Assembly (NCBI RefSeq): GCF_900111895.1
Contig: NZ_FOKB01000004.1
Location: forward strand, 310,001-374,000
DNA length: 64,000 nt
Direction: 5' to 3'
Origin: Pseudomonas simiae
Lineage (GTDB): Bacteria; Pseudomonadota; Gammaproteobacteria; Pseudomonadales; Pseudomonadaceae
The translations under genes and the position numbers were made by a program. Positions 8,366 through 19,982 of the stretch are shown piece by piece. Position 1 is the first letter of the stretch; each line of letters starts with the position of its first letter. The notes under the pieces are model-generated. The model searched no databases, was not told where the DNA came from, and saw only the letters and a list, made by a program, of their open reading frames with translations.

Positions 8366-9394
8366 TTATTCTATTTTTGTTGAAACCACCTGCTGGCGCT
8401 CGGCGCTCAGGCGTGCGGCGTCCAATATACGGGTGGTTTCCAGAGCGTCATAGGCATCCACCGGCAGCGGTCCCTGCCCGTGTACGGCCAGTTGCAACTG
8501 TCGATAGAACTGCGTCCAGCAGCCCTTCTCCGACGGTACCCGCTCGCGCTCCGGGCCTTGTTCGAACCATCCCCAACGTCGATGCTCTTCGGCGCCCCAA
8601 TGCTCGCCTTCGGTTTTCGGCGACTTGCCGGCCATCAAGGCTTCTTCCTGGCCGTCGAGGCCTTCGACGGTGTAACAGCCTGCGCTGCCACTGACCCGAA
8701 AGCGCGGCGCCTGGCTGTTTTGCAACGCGCTGCCCCACAGGTGGGAGATCACGCCGTTGGCATGGGTCAGCGAGACAAAGAAGCCGTGATCTACCGTGGG
8801 GTGTTCGACGGTGTAGTGCAGTTGGGCGAATACACGATCAACCGGGCCAAACAGTTGCGACGCCTGGTCGACCAAATGGCTGCCCAGGTCGCGCAGCCAG
8901 CCGCCACCGCTGGCGTTGCCCACGGCTTGCGGGCTGTAGCGCTCCACACGGGATTCAAAGCGGGTGATCTTGCCCAGGGCGCCGGCATCAATGAGCTTGC
9001 GCAGGGTCAGGTAGTCCGAGTCCCAGCGTCGGTTCTGGTACACGCTGAGCAGCGTGCCCTGGCGCTCGGCGGCGGTGATCAGCGCCTGGGCCTGTTCAGC
9101 GTTGGCGGCGAAGGGTTTGTCGCTGACGACGGCAACGCCGTGTTCGATGGCTTCCAGCACCAGGGCTGGGCGGCCTTTGAGGGTGGTGGAGACGACCAGA
9201 GCGTCGACGCCGACTTCAACGATCTGGCCGATGTTGTCAAAAGCTCTGACACTGGGGTGGTCGGTTGCCAGTTGCTGGCGGCGTTCAGGTGAGCGAGTCA
9301 CCACGCCGACAAACGTCGCACCTGGCAGGGTTGCAATCAGCGGCGCATGAAAAAAGCGCCCTCCGTGGCCGTAGCCGACTAGACCGATGCGCAT
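8366..9394 (-). CDS. Gfo/Idh/MocA family oxidoreductase in the iol cluster
   Basis: 342 residues. The N-terminus has a Rossmann fold (Gly-Tyr-Gly-His-Gly-Gly near residue 8) and a Ser-Asp-Lys-Pro motif near residue 95 in place of the usual Glu-Lys-Pro. The C-terminal sheet domain includes Leu-Arg-Asp-Leu-Gly-Ser-His-Leu-Val-Asp, the likely catalytic Asp/His region. The family oxidises or isomerises polyols with NAD(P). In inositol clusters such a second dehydrogenase may handle scyllo-inositol or another isomer; this is inference. ATG 9394 follows AAGGAG; a longer reading would begin inside the REPIN. It is the last gene of the iol group, 155 bases after iolG. Confidence 0.85.
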   Translation of the reverse strand: MRIGLVGYGHGGRFFHAPLIATLPGATFVGVVTRSPERRQQLATDHPSVRAFDNIGQIVEVGVDALVVSTTLKGRPALVLEAIEHGVAVVSDKPFAANAEQAQALITAAERQGTLLSVYQNRRWDSDYLTLRKLIDAGALGKITRFESRVERYSPQAVGNASGGGWLRDLGSHLVDQASQLFGPVDRVFAQLHYTVEHPTVDHGFFVSLTHANGVISHLWGSALQNSQAPRFRVSGSAGCYTVEGLDGQEEALMAGKSPKTEGEHWGAEEHRRWGWFEQGPERERVPSEKGCWTQFYRQLQLAVHGQGPLPVDAYDALETTRILDAARLSAERQQVVSTKIE

Positions 9395-9431
9395 GCATAG
9401 ACTCCTTAATGAAGGGGAAACCCAATCAAAA

Positions 9432-9520
9432 TGTGGGAGCGGGCTTGCTCGCGAATGCGGTGTGTCAGATACACATTCTTTAACTGACACATCGCATTCG
9501 CGAGCAAGCCCGCTCCCACA
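9432..9520. repeat. REPIN (paired inverted REP sequences)
   Basis: Same structure as the element at 4301: TGTGGGAGCGGGCTTGCTCG on the left and its inverse on the right, with a variable core of about 40 bases. It separates the MocA-like gene from iolG and may act as a processing or attenuation point in a shared transcript. Confidence 0.9.
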
Positions 9521-9549
9521 CTGACTGCTTTCCATCTGTGGGATCGCGG

Positions 9550-12511
<2,962 letters not shown>

Positions 12512-12558
12512 GTTCGCACCTTGTATGAATGCAAATCTGTCGATCAACAGTGATCCCA

Positions 12559-12648
12559 TGTGGGAGCGGGCTTGCTCGCGAAAGCGATGGGTCAGTAAGT
12601 CAATCCGGTGACTGACACACCGCCTTCGCGAGCTCGCCCGCTCCCACA
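12559..12648. repeat. REPIN (paired inverted REP sequences)
   Basis: Inverted REP pair between iolI and iolD. The right unit has AGCTCGCCCGCTCCCACA instead of AGCAAGCCCGC, a small divergence from the other three copies. Confidence 0.88.
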
Positions 12649-12660
12649 AGTTATCCGCTG

Positions 12661-13482
12661 TCAGTTCCGGGATTTGTTCAGATGGGCAATGCTCGCGCCC
12701 AACGCTTGCTGGATATCCGCCAGCTCGTGCACGCTTGTCGCAAACGGTTCGAACGACAGGTAGCCGCTGTAACCGCTGCTGAGCAAGGTGTCGATCTGCG
12801 CGGCGTTGCCGAGGATATCGCCCTCGCCCACCAGCACCCGGTGACCGTCGCGAATCGATTGGAGCGGCGCCTCGGCATCTTCCACACCGGAGATATGCAC
12901 CAGCCCGGTCAACTCCGGAAAAAACTCATGTTCGCCGGCCAGGTGATGATGGAAGGTGTCGTGCACCAGGCGAAACACATCCAGGCCGCCGATGGACTGG
13001 ATCGCGTTCACCGCCACGCGCTTACGGCGCATGGCGCATTCTTCGAAGCCCAGGGGCTCGATAAACCCGAGAATCCCGTACTCGCGCAGGATCGGCGCCA
13101 GCTCGCTCAACGCAGTGCGCAAACCGGCGGCACGCTGGGCTTCGTTGCGGGTGTCGCCGGGTTCATTGAACGGACACATCACCAAGCCCTGCGCACCGCA
13201 TTCGCGAGCATACGTGGCGAGCGCTATCGCCTGGGCGCGGCGCTCGTCATTCCACACATCGAAGGGGTACAGCGCGTTGATCGACAGCACCGTGATGCCC
13301 TGGGCCGCACACAATTCACGCACGCGGCTGGCCGGGGTGCCGTATTCGATCTGACGATCCTTGAGGTCGTTGCGAATCTCGATGGCATCGCATTTCAAGG
13401 CCACGGCCAGTTGGATGAAATCCGGCAGGGACAGGTTGGGCGCGACCATACGGTTAAGGGCGAAACGTAGAGGCGACTTCAT
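12661..13482 (-). CDS. iolI: 2-keto-myo-inositol isomerase (TIM-barrel)
   Basis: 273 residues. IolI interconverts 2-keto-myo-inositol and 1-keto-D-chiro-inositol (EC 5.3.99.11), letting D-chiro-inositol enter the pathway. The sequence fits the xylose-isomerase-like TIM barrel: Ala-Ile-Glu-Ile-Arg-Asn early, Phe-Ile-Glu-Pro-Leu-Gly in the middle, Leu-Val-His-Asp-Thr-Phe-His-His near 172, and a late Leu-Ser-Phe-Glu-Pro. The two Glu and the Asp/His residues are the expected metal ligands. GGAG lies ten bases before the ATG, with AACAACAAGA between, a match to the Hfq/Crc A-rich motif. It sits between iolB and iolD. Confidence 0.85.
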   Translation of the reverse strand: MKSPLRFALNRMVAPNLSLPDFIQLAVALKCDAIEIRNDLKDRQIEYGTPASRVRELCAAQGITVLSINALYPFDVWNDERRAQAIALATYARECGAQGLVMCPFNEPGDTRNEAQRAAGLRTALSELAPILREYGILGFIEPLGFEECAMRRKRVAVNAIQSIGGLDVFRLVHDTFHHHLAGEHEFFPELTGLVHISGVEDAEAPLQSIRDGHRVLVGEGDILGNAAQIDTLLSSGYSGYLSFEPFATSVHELADIQQALGASIAHLNKSRN

Positions 13483-13510
13483 TCTTGTTGTTCTCCGTCC
13501 AAACCGCTGA

Positions 13511-14299
13511 TTAAAGGTCCAGCAGCCAACTGTGCTGCGGGTCGTTATGGAAATGCCAGGCGCGCTTGGGGCCGGCCATCACGTTCAGGTAATAAGACTC
13601 GTAGCCATAGGGCACGCTAACCGGGTGATACCCCTTGGGCACCACCACCAGGTCGCTGTTTTCCACGGCCATGGCCTGGTCGATGCTGCGGTCGTCGGTG
13701 TAAACGCGCTGGAACACGAAGCCCTGGGGCGGGTTGATCTGGTGGTAGTAGGTTTCTTCCAGGAAGCTCTGGTGCGGCAGGTCATCGGTGTCGTGCTTGT
13801 GCGGCGGGTAACTCGACGAATGCCCGGACGGCGTACGTACTTCCACCACCAGCAGGGAATGGGCCGGCTCGCTGTCGGGCAGGATGTCGCAGACGTAGCG
13901 GGTGTTGGCGCCCTTGCCGCGTACGCTGCGCTTGCAATTTTCCGGGCGGATCAGACGCGGCTCGTAGCCCACGGTGCCCGGTGCGGCGCATACGGCAATC
14001 TGTACGTCGCTCAACGCGGTGACCAGGGCATCAGTGCCCGGCGGCAGGTAGGCGGCGAACGGGGATTTGTCTTCAAACACCGATTGTCGATCGCCCAGGT
14101 TCTGCCAGTTGAAGCCTTCGCCTTCGATGTTCACCCGGCCGCTGAGCAGCACCAGGCACAGTTCTTTATCACCGGCACTGACCGGCAGGGTTTCCCCCAG
14201 GCTCAGGCGGTACGCGCAAAAGCCCACATACTCCAGGCGTCCGGCTTCCAGGGCGACCATGGTCTGGCCGCGTTTGCTGCTTTTGACCAACAAACTCAT
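13511..14299 (-). CDS. iolB: 5-deoxy-glucuronate isomerase
   Basis: 262 residues. It isomerises 5-deoxy-glucuronate to 5-dehydro-2-deoxy-gluconate (EC 5.3.1.30), the step after IolD. The fold is a double cupin. The metal-binding cupin motif is visible as Pro-Pro-His-Lys-His-Asp (about residue 166) followed by Glu-Glu-Thr-Tyr-Tyr. The iolE stop codon is followed at once by GTG and then ATG; I prefer the ATG at 14299, but GTG at 14302 is also well placed after GAGGA. The tight junction suggests translational coupling with iolE. Confidence 0.93.
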   Translation of the reverse strand: MSLLVKSSKRGQTMVALEAGRLEYVGFCAYRLSLGETLPVSAGDKELCLVLLSGRVNIEGEGFNWQNLGDRQSVFEDKSPFAAYLPPGTDALVTALSDVQIAVCAAPGTVGYEPRLIRPENCKRSVRGKGANTRYVCDILPDSEPAHSLLVVEVRTPSGHSSSYPPHKHDTDDLPHQSFLEETYYHQINPPQGFVFQRVYTDDRSIDQAMAVENSDLVVVPKGYHPVSVPYGYESYYLNVMAGPKRAWHFHNDPQHSWLLDL

Positions 14300-14302
14300 C
14301 AC

Positions 14303-15190
14303 TCAAGTCCTCTCGTTGAGAAGCGCACGCAAGGTGTCATAGCCTTTTTTTGCATAGATATAGCTGGGTGCGACCGCCGGGTCCTGTTCGGCTTCCACCA
14401 CCAGCCAACCTTCGTATTGGGCGGCCAGCAGCACATCGAGCAATTCGGCGAAGTCGATATCGCCATCGCCGGGCACGGTGAAGGTGCCGTTGACGATGCA
14501 GTCGGGGAAGCTCCACATCTGGTTGCGCGCCAGTTGCACCACCGCCTTGCGCACGTCCTTGAAATGCACGTGGCAGACGCGGTCGATGTGTTTGCGCAGC
14601 ACCTCAATGGGCTCGCCGCCGCCCATGTAGCAGTGGCCCGAATCGAACAGCAGGCCGACTTCCGGGCCGGTACGGCGCATCAGTTGGTCAATGTCTTCCG
14701 GAGATTCAACATAAGCGCCCATATGGTGGTGGTACGCCAGGCGCACGCCTTGGGACAGGGTGAAACGCGCCAGTTCGGTGAGTTTGTCGGCGTAGTCCTG
14801 CCAGGCTTGTTCGCTGTGAAAGCGCGGGCGTTCGATCAGGCGGATGCGCGAGCCCTGGATTGAATCGGCCACCTCGCCGTACACCAGCACCGTAGCGCCA
14901 TTGCGTTTCAGCAACTCGACATGCCCGACGATGGCCTCGATTTCTTCAGCCACCGAGCGCCGGGCCAGGCGGCTGGAGTACCAGCCGGAGACCAGCGCCA
15001 GGTCATAAGGGCGCAACACATCGCCGACGCCCTTGGCGTCCTTGGGGAATTTACCGTTGAGTTCGAAGCCTTCGTAGCCGATGTCCTTGCCTTCGCTCAG
15101 GGCGGTGCTCAGAGGCGTTTCGCCGCCCAGGGCGGGGAGGTCATCGTTGCTCCAGGAGATCGGGTTGATGCCAATTCGGATTGCGGGCAT
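14303..15190 (-). CDS. iolE: Inosose dehydratase
   Basis: 295 residues. It dehydrates scyllo-inosose to the 1,2-dione substrate of IolD (EC 4.2.1.44). The N-terminus, Gly-Ile-Asn-Pro-Ile-Ser-Trp-Ser-Asn-Asp-Asp, is highly typical of IolE. A TIM-barrel core follows, with His-His-His-Met-Gly near residue 145 and Phe-Asp-Ser-Gly-His near residue 180 as probable metal site. I chose ATG 15190; the longer reading starts in the REPIN at 15241. It is the second gene from the iolC promoter, and its stop abuts iolB. Confidence 0.94.
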   Translation of the reverse strand: MPAIRIGINPISWSNDDLPALGGETPLSTALSEGKDIGYEGFELNGKFPKDAKGVGDVLRPYDLALVSGWYSSRLARRSVAEEIEAIVGHVELLKRNGATVLVYGEVADSIQGSRIRLIERPRFHSEQAWQDYADKLTELARFTLSQGVRLAYHHHMGAYVESPEDIDQLMRRTGPEVGLLFDSGHCYMGGGEPIEVLRKHIDRVCHVHFKDVRKAVVQLARNQMWSFPDCIVNGTFTVPGDGDIDFAELLDVLLAAQYEGWLVVEAEQDPAVAPSYIYAKKGYDTLRALLNERT

Positions 15191-15240
15191 GGCTGCACCT
15201 TTTGTTTTTATCTGACTTGAGCCTGGTGAGATTTGCGTTA

Positions 15241-15329
15241 TGTGGGAGCGGGCTTGCTCGCGAATGCGGTCTATCAGATCGCAATTCTTTAACTGACCCA
15301 CCGCGTTCGCGAGCAAGCCCGCTCCCACA
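15241..15329. repeat. REPIN (paired inverted REP sequences)
   Basis: Inverted REP pair filling nearly all of the gap between iolC and iolE. Core and length match the element at 9432 most closely (both contain an ATTCTTTAACTGAC core segment). Confidence 0.9.
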
Positions 15330-15340
15330 TTTGACCGTGT

Positions 15341-17278
15341 TTAATTTCGGGCACTGCGCCAGGCGTTTATGAGTTGTTCAAAGGTGGCCTGGACTTGCTG
15401 AATCAAAACTTCATCATCAATCTCCCCCGCCATCCACGCCCGGCTCGGCTCCTGGAAGATCGTGCGGCCAACGGCAAACCCTCGGCAGGTCGTGCTCTGG
15501 CTGGCCTGCTGGAAGCCGTCGGCGAGAAACTCGGCCGACGCATTCAGGCCCAGCAGCACCACGCCACGGCAGTACGGGTCGCGCTCCTGGATCAGTTCGT
15601 CGAGCTTCTTCCAGTCCTCGGCCGACTGCGCCTCGATCTTCCACCACGCCGGGTAGATACCCAGGTTGTACAGACGCTTGAGACTGCGGTAGAGCACGTC
15701 GGGGTAAGTCGACGGGTGATCCTTGGGCGGGATGACTTCCAGCAGCAGTTCATGGCCGCTGACAATCGACGCTTCGTACACCGCCTTGAGTTGCGCTTCC
15801 TGTTCCAGGCGCAGCAGCGGCTCGTCGTCGGGATGGAATTGCACCAGGCACTTGATGATCTGCTCCTGGGGCCAGGCAATCAGGTTGCTGCCCACCGAGC
15901 GTCCGTGTTCGAACGCCAGGGGACGCGAGTTCTGCACTTCCACCGGACGCGCAATCCACCAGCCGCGACCGCTGGCGGCGTTGAGCGCATCCTGGCCGAA
16001 GCGCTGGTCAGCGAGCAGGCCGACGTCGGCCTCGACGCCTTGCTCTGCGAGTTTTTTCTCCACGCGTTCGATGGCCTGGATGAACAGTTGCTTGGCGTCA
16101 CTGATGCGCGCCAGGTCCTGGCCGCCTTTCTGCGCCAGGTCCACCAGCTGCCAGCGATGATCGAAGGCAAACACGAACAGTTGTTTCCAGGCCTTGCGCG
16201 GCACCGTCACACGGTGCAGACGTTGCAGGGTCAGGTCCTGGTCCGGTCGGGTAATCGGTACCGGGCTGTTGAACAGGTATTCCAGCTCCGCCGGCGTGGG
16301 CATGGCCGGGGCGCAGGCGTGGCGTGAGACGACCAGGCCGCCACAGGCATTGGCCAACTGGCTGCAACGCTCGTCACTCGCATCGTTGATCCAGCCGCTA
16401 AGGAAGCCCGACATGAACGCATCGCCGGCACCGAGCACATTGAGCACTTCCACACGCACACCGGGGTAGATGGCGCCGTCTTCAAGACGTGCGGGGATGG
16501 CGCCGTGGATCACTGTGCAACCCTGCGGGCCGAGCTTGACCACCAGGGTCGCCGGGGTCAGTTCGCGCACCTTGCGCAGCGCAGTGAGCAAGTCTTCACT
16601 GCCCCCCGCGATGAGGAATTCTTCTTCAGTGCCGACGATCAGATCAAAGCGCGGCAGGATCTTCTGTACATGCTGGCTGACATTCTGGTCGGCGACAAAA
16701 CGGGTTTCACCATCGGCCTTGCCCGCCAGGCCCCACAGCACCGGGCGGTAGTCGATATCCAGCACGCGCTGGACGTTGTGCTTGGCCGCGTAATCCAGCG
16801 CCTGGATGCTGGCCTTGTACACGCCGTCGGTGGAGAAATGCGTGCCGGTGATCAACAACGCCTTGCTGGAGGCGATAAAGGCTTCGCTGATGTCTTCGGC
16901 GCGCAGGGCCATGTCGGCGCAGTTTTCGCGGTAGAACACCAGGGGAAAGGTTTCGCGGTCCTTGAGACCAAGCAGGACCAGCGCGGTGAGGCGTTCCGGA
17001 TCGACCTTGATGCCGCTGACATCACAGCCTTCGCGGGCCAGGGACTCCACCAGGAAGCGCCCCATATGGTCATCGCCGACCCGGCTCAACATCGCCGACC
17101 TGAGGCCCAGCCTGGCGGTGCCGAACGCGATGTTGGCGGAGGAACCGCCGAGGTACTTGGCAAAGCTGGACACGTCCTCAAGCCGCGCACCCACTTGCTG
17201 CGCATAAAGGTCGACGCCCAGGCGCCCGAGGCAAATCAGATCCAATTGACGCCCACTGGCAAAACGAGTCTGGCCCAT
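15341..17278 (-). CDS. iolC: IolC 5-dehydro-2-deoxygluconokinase fused to DUF2090 domain
   Basis: 645 residues, about twice the size of a stand-alone IolC. The N-terminal half (about 1-335) is a PfkB-type kinase with Ser-Ser-Ala-Asn-Ile-Ala-Phe-Gly and the signature Leu-Gly-Ala-Gly-Asp-Ala-Phe; it phosphorylates 5-dehydro-2-deoxy-gluconate (EC 2.7.1.92). The C-terminal half (about 350-640) is DUF2090, often annotated as the 5-dehydro-2-deoxyphosphogluconate aldolase, with Phe-Asp-His-Arg-Trp and Leu-Leu-Leu-Glu-Val-Ile. No separate iolJ is present, so this half may supply the aldolase step. ATG 17278 follows AGGAG. It is the first gene of the iol operon, just downstream of the IolR-like palindrome. 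Confidence 0.93.
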   Translation of the reverse strand: MGQTRFASGRQLDLICLGRLGVDLYAQQVGARLEDVSSFAKYLGGSSANIAFGTARLGLRSAMLSRVGDDHMGRFLVESLAREGCDVSGIKVDPERLTALVLLGLKDRETFPLVFYRENCADMALRAEDISEAFIASSKALLITGTHFSTDGVYKASIQALDYAAKHNVQRVLDIDYRPVLWGLAGKADGETRFVADQNVSQHVQKILPRFDLIVGTEEEFLIAGGSEDLLTALRKVRELTPATLVVKLGPQGCTVIHGAIPARLEDGAIYPGVRVEVLNVLGAGDAFMSGFLSGWINDASDERCSQLANACGGLVVSRHACAPAMPTPAELEYLFNSPVPITRPDQDLTLQRLHRVTVPRKAWKQLFVFAFDHRWQLVDLAQKGGQDLARISDAKQLFIQAIERVEKKLAEQGVEADVGLLADQRFGQDALNAASGRGWWIARPVEVQNSRPLAFEHGRSVGSNLIAWPQEQIIKCLVQFHPDDEPLLRLEQEAQLKAVYEASIVSGHELLLEVIPPKDHPSTYPDVLYRSLKRLYNLGIYPAWWKIEAQSAEDWKKLDELIQERDPYCRGVVLLGLNASAEFLADGFQQASQSTTCRGFAVGRTIFQEPSRAWMAGEIDDEVLIQQVQATFEQLINAWRSARN

Positions 17279-17401
17279 GCTGGCTCCTGTTATTTTTATC
17301 AGCCTGCGTTGTACCGACGTGGCGACGGCAAACGCTCTTGGTGGGAGCAGACTAGAACGTCCGGCGACGCCAATCAATATTTATTCCAGATATTTTTTCA
17401 T

Positions 17402-17417
17402 TGGAATATTTTTTCCA
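17402..17417. promoter_or_regulatory. Putative IolR operator (TGGAATATTTTTTCCA)
   Basis: Sixteen bases with GGAA-N6-TTCC, matching the site at 8330 in length and arms. It lies 124 bases upstream of iolC and 145 bases upstream of iolR, in an AT-rich 284-base divergent promoter region. A partly overlapping inverted pair (TTCCA...TGGAA) extends to about 17384. IolR could thus repress both iolC and its own gene. Confidence 0.68.
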
Positions 17418-17562
17418 TTAAGCTCGTACAGGGGCGCTTCCACCACAGTGCATCGTTTCAGCAGGACACGCCGGCCGTGATGCCAAGGTATTTTTTTGCG
17501 CCTACCCTGTAGACTTGCGCTACCCATCAGCGCAACAGACAAAAACGCCAGAAGGATTACCC

Positions 17563-18471
17563 ATGTCCCGCACCGATCCCGAGACCACCCTGGAAGACAT
17601 CATCGCCAGCCCTCCGATCAATGCAGAGCGCCTGTTGCAACTTATCACCGACGAATACGAGAGCCTGCCGCGCCAACTCAAGCGTATCGCCAGCTACATG
17701 AGCCAGCAGAGCGACCGGATCATGGTCGACCGCATCAGCGACATCGCCCGCGAGTGCGAAGTGCACCCGTCGGCCATCGTGCGCTTCTCGCAGCGCTTCG
17801 GGTTCAGTGGGTTCAGTGAGATGCAGGCGCTGTTCCGCGAGGCCTACACCCACAAGACCACGCCGGTGCAGAACTATCAGCAGCGCATCCGCAGCATGAT
17901 CGCCAACAAGTCGCAGAAAGCCAGCGGCGGCGACCTGGCGCGCGAGTGCGTCAACGCGACCCTGTCCGGCATCGAGCGCCTGGGGCTGGAGTTGGATGAT
18001 GTCGCTTTCGACAAAGCCGTGGACCTGGTGGTGAATGCCGACAATATCTACGTGGTCGGCGTGCGCCGCTCCTTCGCGGTGGCGGACTACCTGGTCTACA
18101 ACCTGCAGCACACCAACAAACGCATCCATCTGATCTCAGGCCTGGGCGGCAGCTACCGCGAACAGATGCGCAGCGTGCGCGCCAATGACCTGGTGATCGC
18201 CATCAGCTTCACGCCCTACGGCAAAGAGACGCAGCATTGCCTGCGCATCGCCCAGCATCATCAGGCCAAGACCCTGATCATCACCGACAGCAACCTGTCG
18301 CCCCTGGCCAAGCGGGCGAACGCGGTGCTGTTGGTGAATGAAGGTTCGTCGTTTGCCTTCCGCTCGTTGAGCGCCACCCTGTGCCTGTGCCAGGCGTTGT
18401 TTATTGCGGTGGCGTACCGGTTGGAGTTGAAGGTGGATGAGATTCACGAGCAAGTCGGGTTCGACGACTGA
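17563..18471 (+). CDS. iolR: RpiR-family transcriptional regulator of inositol genes
   Basis: 302 residues. The N-terminal RpiR helix-turn-helix domain spans about residues 28-105, with Val-His-Pro-Ser-Ala-Ile-Val-Arg-Phe-Ser-Gln-Arg-Phe-Gly-Phe as the recognition segment. A sugar-phosphate-binding SIS domain follows (about 135-265: Ile-Tyr-Val-Val-Gly-Val-Arg-Arg-Ser and Ala-Ile-Ser-Phe-Thr-Pro-Tyr). ATG 17563 has AAGGA upstream; an in-frame extension to 17515 has no such site. It is divergent from iolC. In rhizobia and pseudomonads such IolR proteins repress iol genes until an inositol intermediate binds. Confidence 0.9.
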   Translation: MSRTDPETTLEDIIASPPINAERLLQLITDEYESLPRQLKRIASYMSQQSDRIMVDRISDIARECEVHPSAIVRFSQRFGFSGFSEMQALFREAYTHKTTPVQNYQQRIRSMIANKSQKASGGDLARECVNATLSGIERLGLELDDVAFDKAVDLVVNADNIYVVGVRRSFAVADYLVYNLQHTNKRIHLISGLGGSYREQMRSVRANDLVIAISFTPYGKETQHCLRIAQHHQAKTLIITDSNLSPLAKRANAVLLVNEGSSFAFRSLSATLCLCQALFIAVAYRLELKVDEIHEQVGFDD

Positions 18472-18477
18472 CGACGC

Positions 18478-19890
18478 CTACCACAACTGCGCCAACGCGC
18501 GGCCGTGGTAGCGGATCTGCGCCAGGGTTAGCGCGGTGTAGCCAATGATCACCGCCGGCGGCAAGGTCACCCCGTGACAGAACTTGCCAAGCGGCTGCAG
18601 CGTCAAGCCTGCTTCAGCAGCGCGGTTGCAGAAATCGACCTCTTCGACACCCGCCGGCAGCCACATCACAAAATGCAATCCGGCCTGCTGGCCGCTGACC
18701 GCGCAATGCCCGCCCAGGCACTCCAGCAACGTATCGCGTCGGGCCTGGTACGCCTGGCGCGAGGCACGCAAATGACGTACGAAGGCGCCGCTGCGCAAGA
18801 ACTCCACCAGCCCCAATTGATCAGTGGCCCCCACCGAATGCCCGGTGAGTTGCAAGGTGCGCAACAGTCCGCGGCGCAACACCTTGGGCACCACCATGAA
18901 GCCTACGCGCAAGCCGGGGAACAGGTTCTTGTTGAAGCTGCCGCAATAGATCACGCGGTCGGCCGAGTCCAGGGATTTGAGCGCCGCCAGCGGCGCGGTG
19001 TTGTAGTTGTACTCGCTGTCGTAATCGTCTTCGACCACCCAGGCGTCGGCGCGAGCGGCCCAGTCCAGCAACGCCAGGCGACGGGATACCGACAGGGTCA
19101 TGCCCAGCGGCGCCTGGTGCGCCGGTGTGACATAGGCCAAGCGCGCCCTCTCAGGGAGTTGGCCAGTGTCGAGGCCCTCGGCAGTGACGGGAATACCCTG
19201 CACATTGGCGCCTGCCAGGGCGAACAGACGCCGCGCCGGCAGGTAGCCGGGGTCTTCGACACAGGCCGTCTCGCCCGTCTTGAGCACACTGCGCGCAATC
19301 AAGTCGAGGGCATGACGGATGCCGGTGGTGACGATCACTTCATCGGCCTCGCAGTGCAGGCCGCGATAGCTGCGCAGGTAGTCGGCGATCTGTGCGCGCA
19401 ATTCAGGCAGGCCGGCCGGGTGCGATGCTTCCAGCACGCCCGGCCCTGCTGCCAGCAACCCACGGGAGATGCAGCGGGCCCAGGTCTTCAGGTCAAACAG
19501 ACTGGCATCCGGGCGGCGTGCGACAAAGGGCACATGGCTCTGCACACCGACATCCGGCGGATCAGGCTCCGCAGGGCGACGAGGTATGTCCTTGGCCAAC
19601 GGCGCGGCGATGAACTGCTCCGGGATTACCGCACACACCCGCGTGCCAGACCCGGCGACGCGTTTTACGTAGCCTTCGCTGTGCAGGCGGTCGAACACGG
19701 CTTCCAGCGTGCCACGTGACACCCACCAGCGCTCGGCCAGGCTGCGCGTGGAGGGCAAGCGGCTGCCCGCCGGCAATTGCCGGTTGAGGATCGCCCCGCG
19801 CAAGGCTTCGTAGGCGCCCTGCTGCTTGCCCGCGCCCAGCGTGTCGGGACGCGGCAGGTCGAGCACGGATGCGGTTTTTCCTCGGCTCAT
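18478..19890 (-). CDS. MocR-family (GntR/aminotransferase) transcriptional regulator
   Basis: 470 residues. It combines an N-terminal winged helix of the GntR type (about 20-95, Leu-Pro-Ser-Thr-Arg-Ser-Leu-Ala) with a large fold-type I aminotransferase-like domain (about 120-465). The PLP-binding Lys is visible in Gly-Ser-Phe-Asn-Lys-Asn-Leu-Phe-Pro-Gly-Leu-Arg. Members such as PdxR, GabR and TauR sense PLP together with an amine or amino acid. It is divergent from an exporter gene with 92 bases between, where direct repeats lie. ATG 19890 is chosen over the upstream 19908. The ligand is unknown; an amino acid or amine exported by the neighbour would fit. Confidence 0.9.
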   Translation of the reverse strand: MSRGKTASVLDLPRPDTLGAGKQQGAYEALRGAILNRQLPAGSRLPSTRSLAERWWVSRGTLEAVFDRLHSEGYVKRVAGSGTRVCAVIPEQFIAAPLAKDIPRRPAEPDPPDVGVQSHVPFVARRPDASLFDLKTWARCISRGLLAAGPGVLEASHPAGLPELRAQIADYLRSYRGLHCEADEVIVTTGIRHALDLIARSVLKTGETACVEDPGYLPARRLFALAGANVQGIPVTAEGLDTGQLPERARLAYVTPAHQAPLGMTLSVSRRLALLDWAARADAWVVEDDYDSEYNYNTAPLAALKSLDSADRVIYCGSFNKNLFPGLRVGFMVVPKVLRRGLLRTLQLTGHSVGATDQLGLVEFLRSGAFVRHLRASRQAYQARRDTLLECLGGHCAVSGQQAGLHFVMWLPAGVEEVDFCNRAAEAGLTLQPLGKFCHGVTLPPAVIIGYTALTLAQIRYHGRALAQLW

Positions 19891-19923
19891 AGTGGTCCTA
19901 TCAAACAAGGCATAAGTGGTCCT
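19891..19923. promoter_or_regulatory. Direct repeats, putative MocR operator
   Basis: AGTGGTCCT occurs at 19891-19899 and again at 19915-19923, 24 bases apart, in the divergent gap. An inverted half site ACCAC follows at 19933. MocR regulators commonly bind direct repeats that place two dimers or both wings on one DNA face. The first copy touches the regulator start codon, so autorepression is plausible. Confidence 0.5.
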
Positions 19924-19982
19924 CAGGATTAAACCACAATACAGCTAGAGTCCGGGCTCTACTCCTTGCTTCGAGACGCCCC

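Noticed and set aside
9395..9535. N-terminal extension of the MocA-like gene
   Set aside because: The extra 47 residues are a translation of the REPIN. ATG 9394 has its own AAGGAG.
12512..12649. N-terminal extension of iolD
   Set aside because: Again translated REPIN sequence; IolD family length fits the start at 12511.
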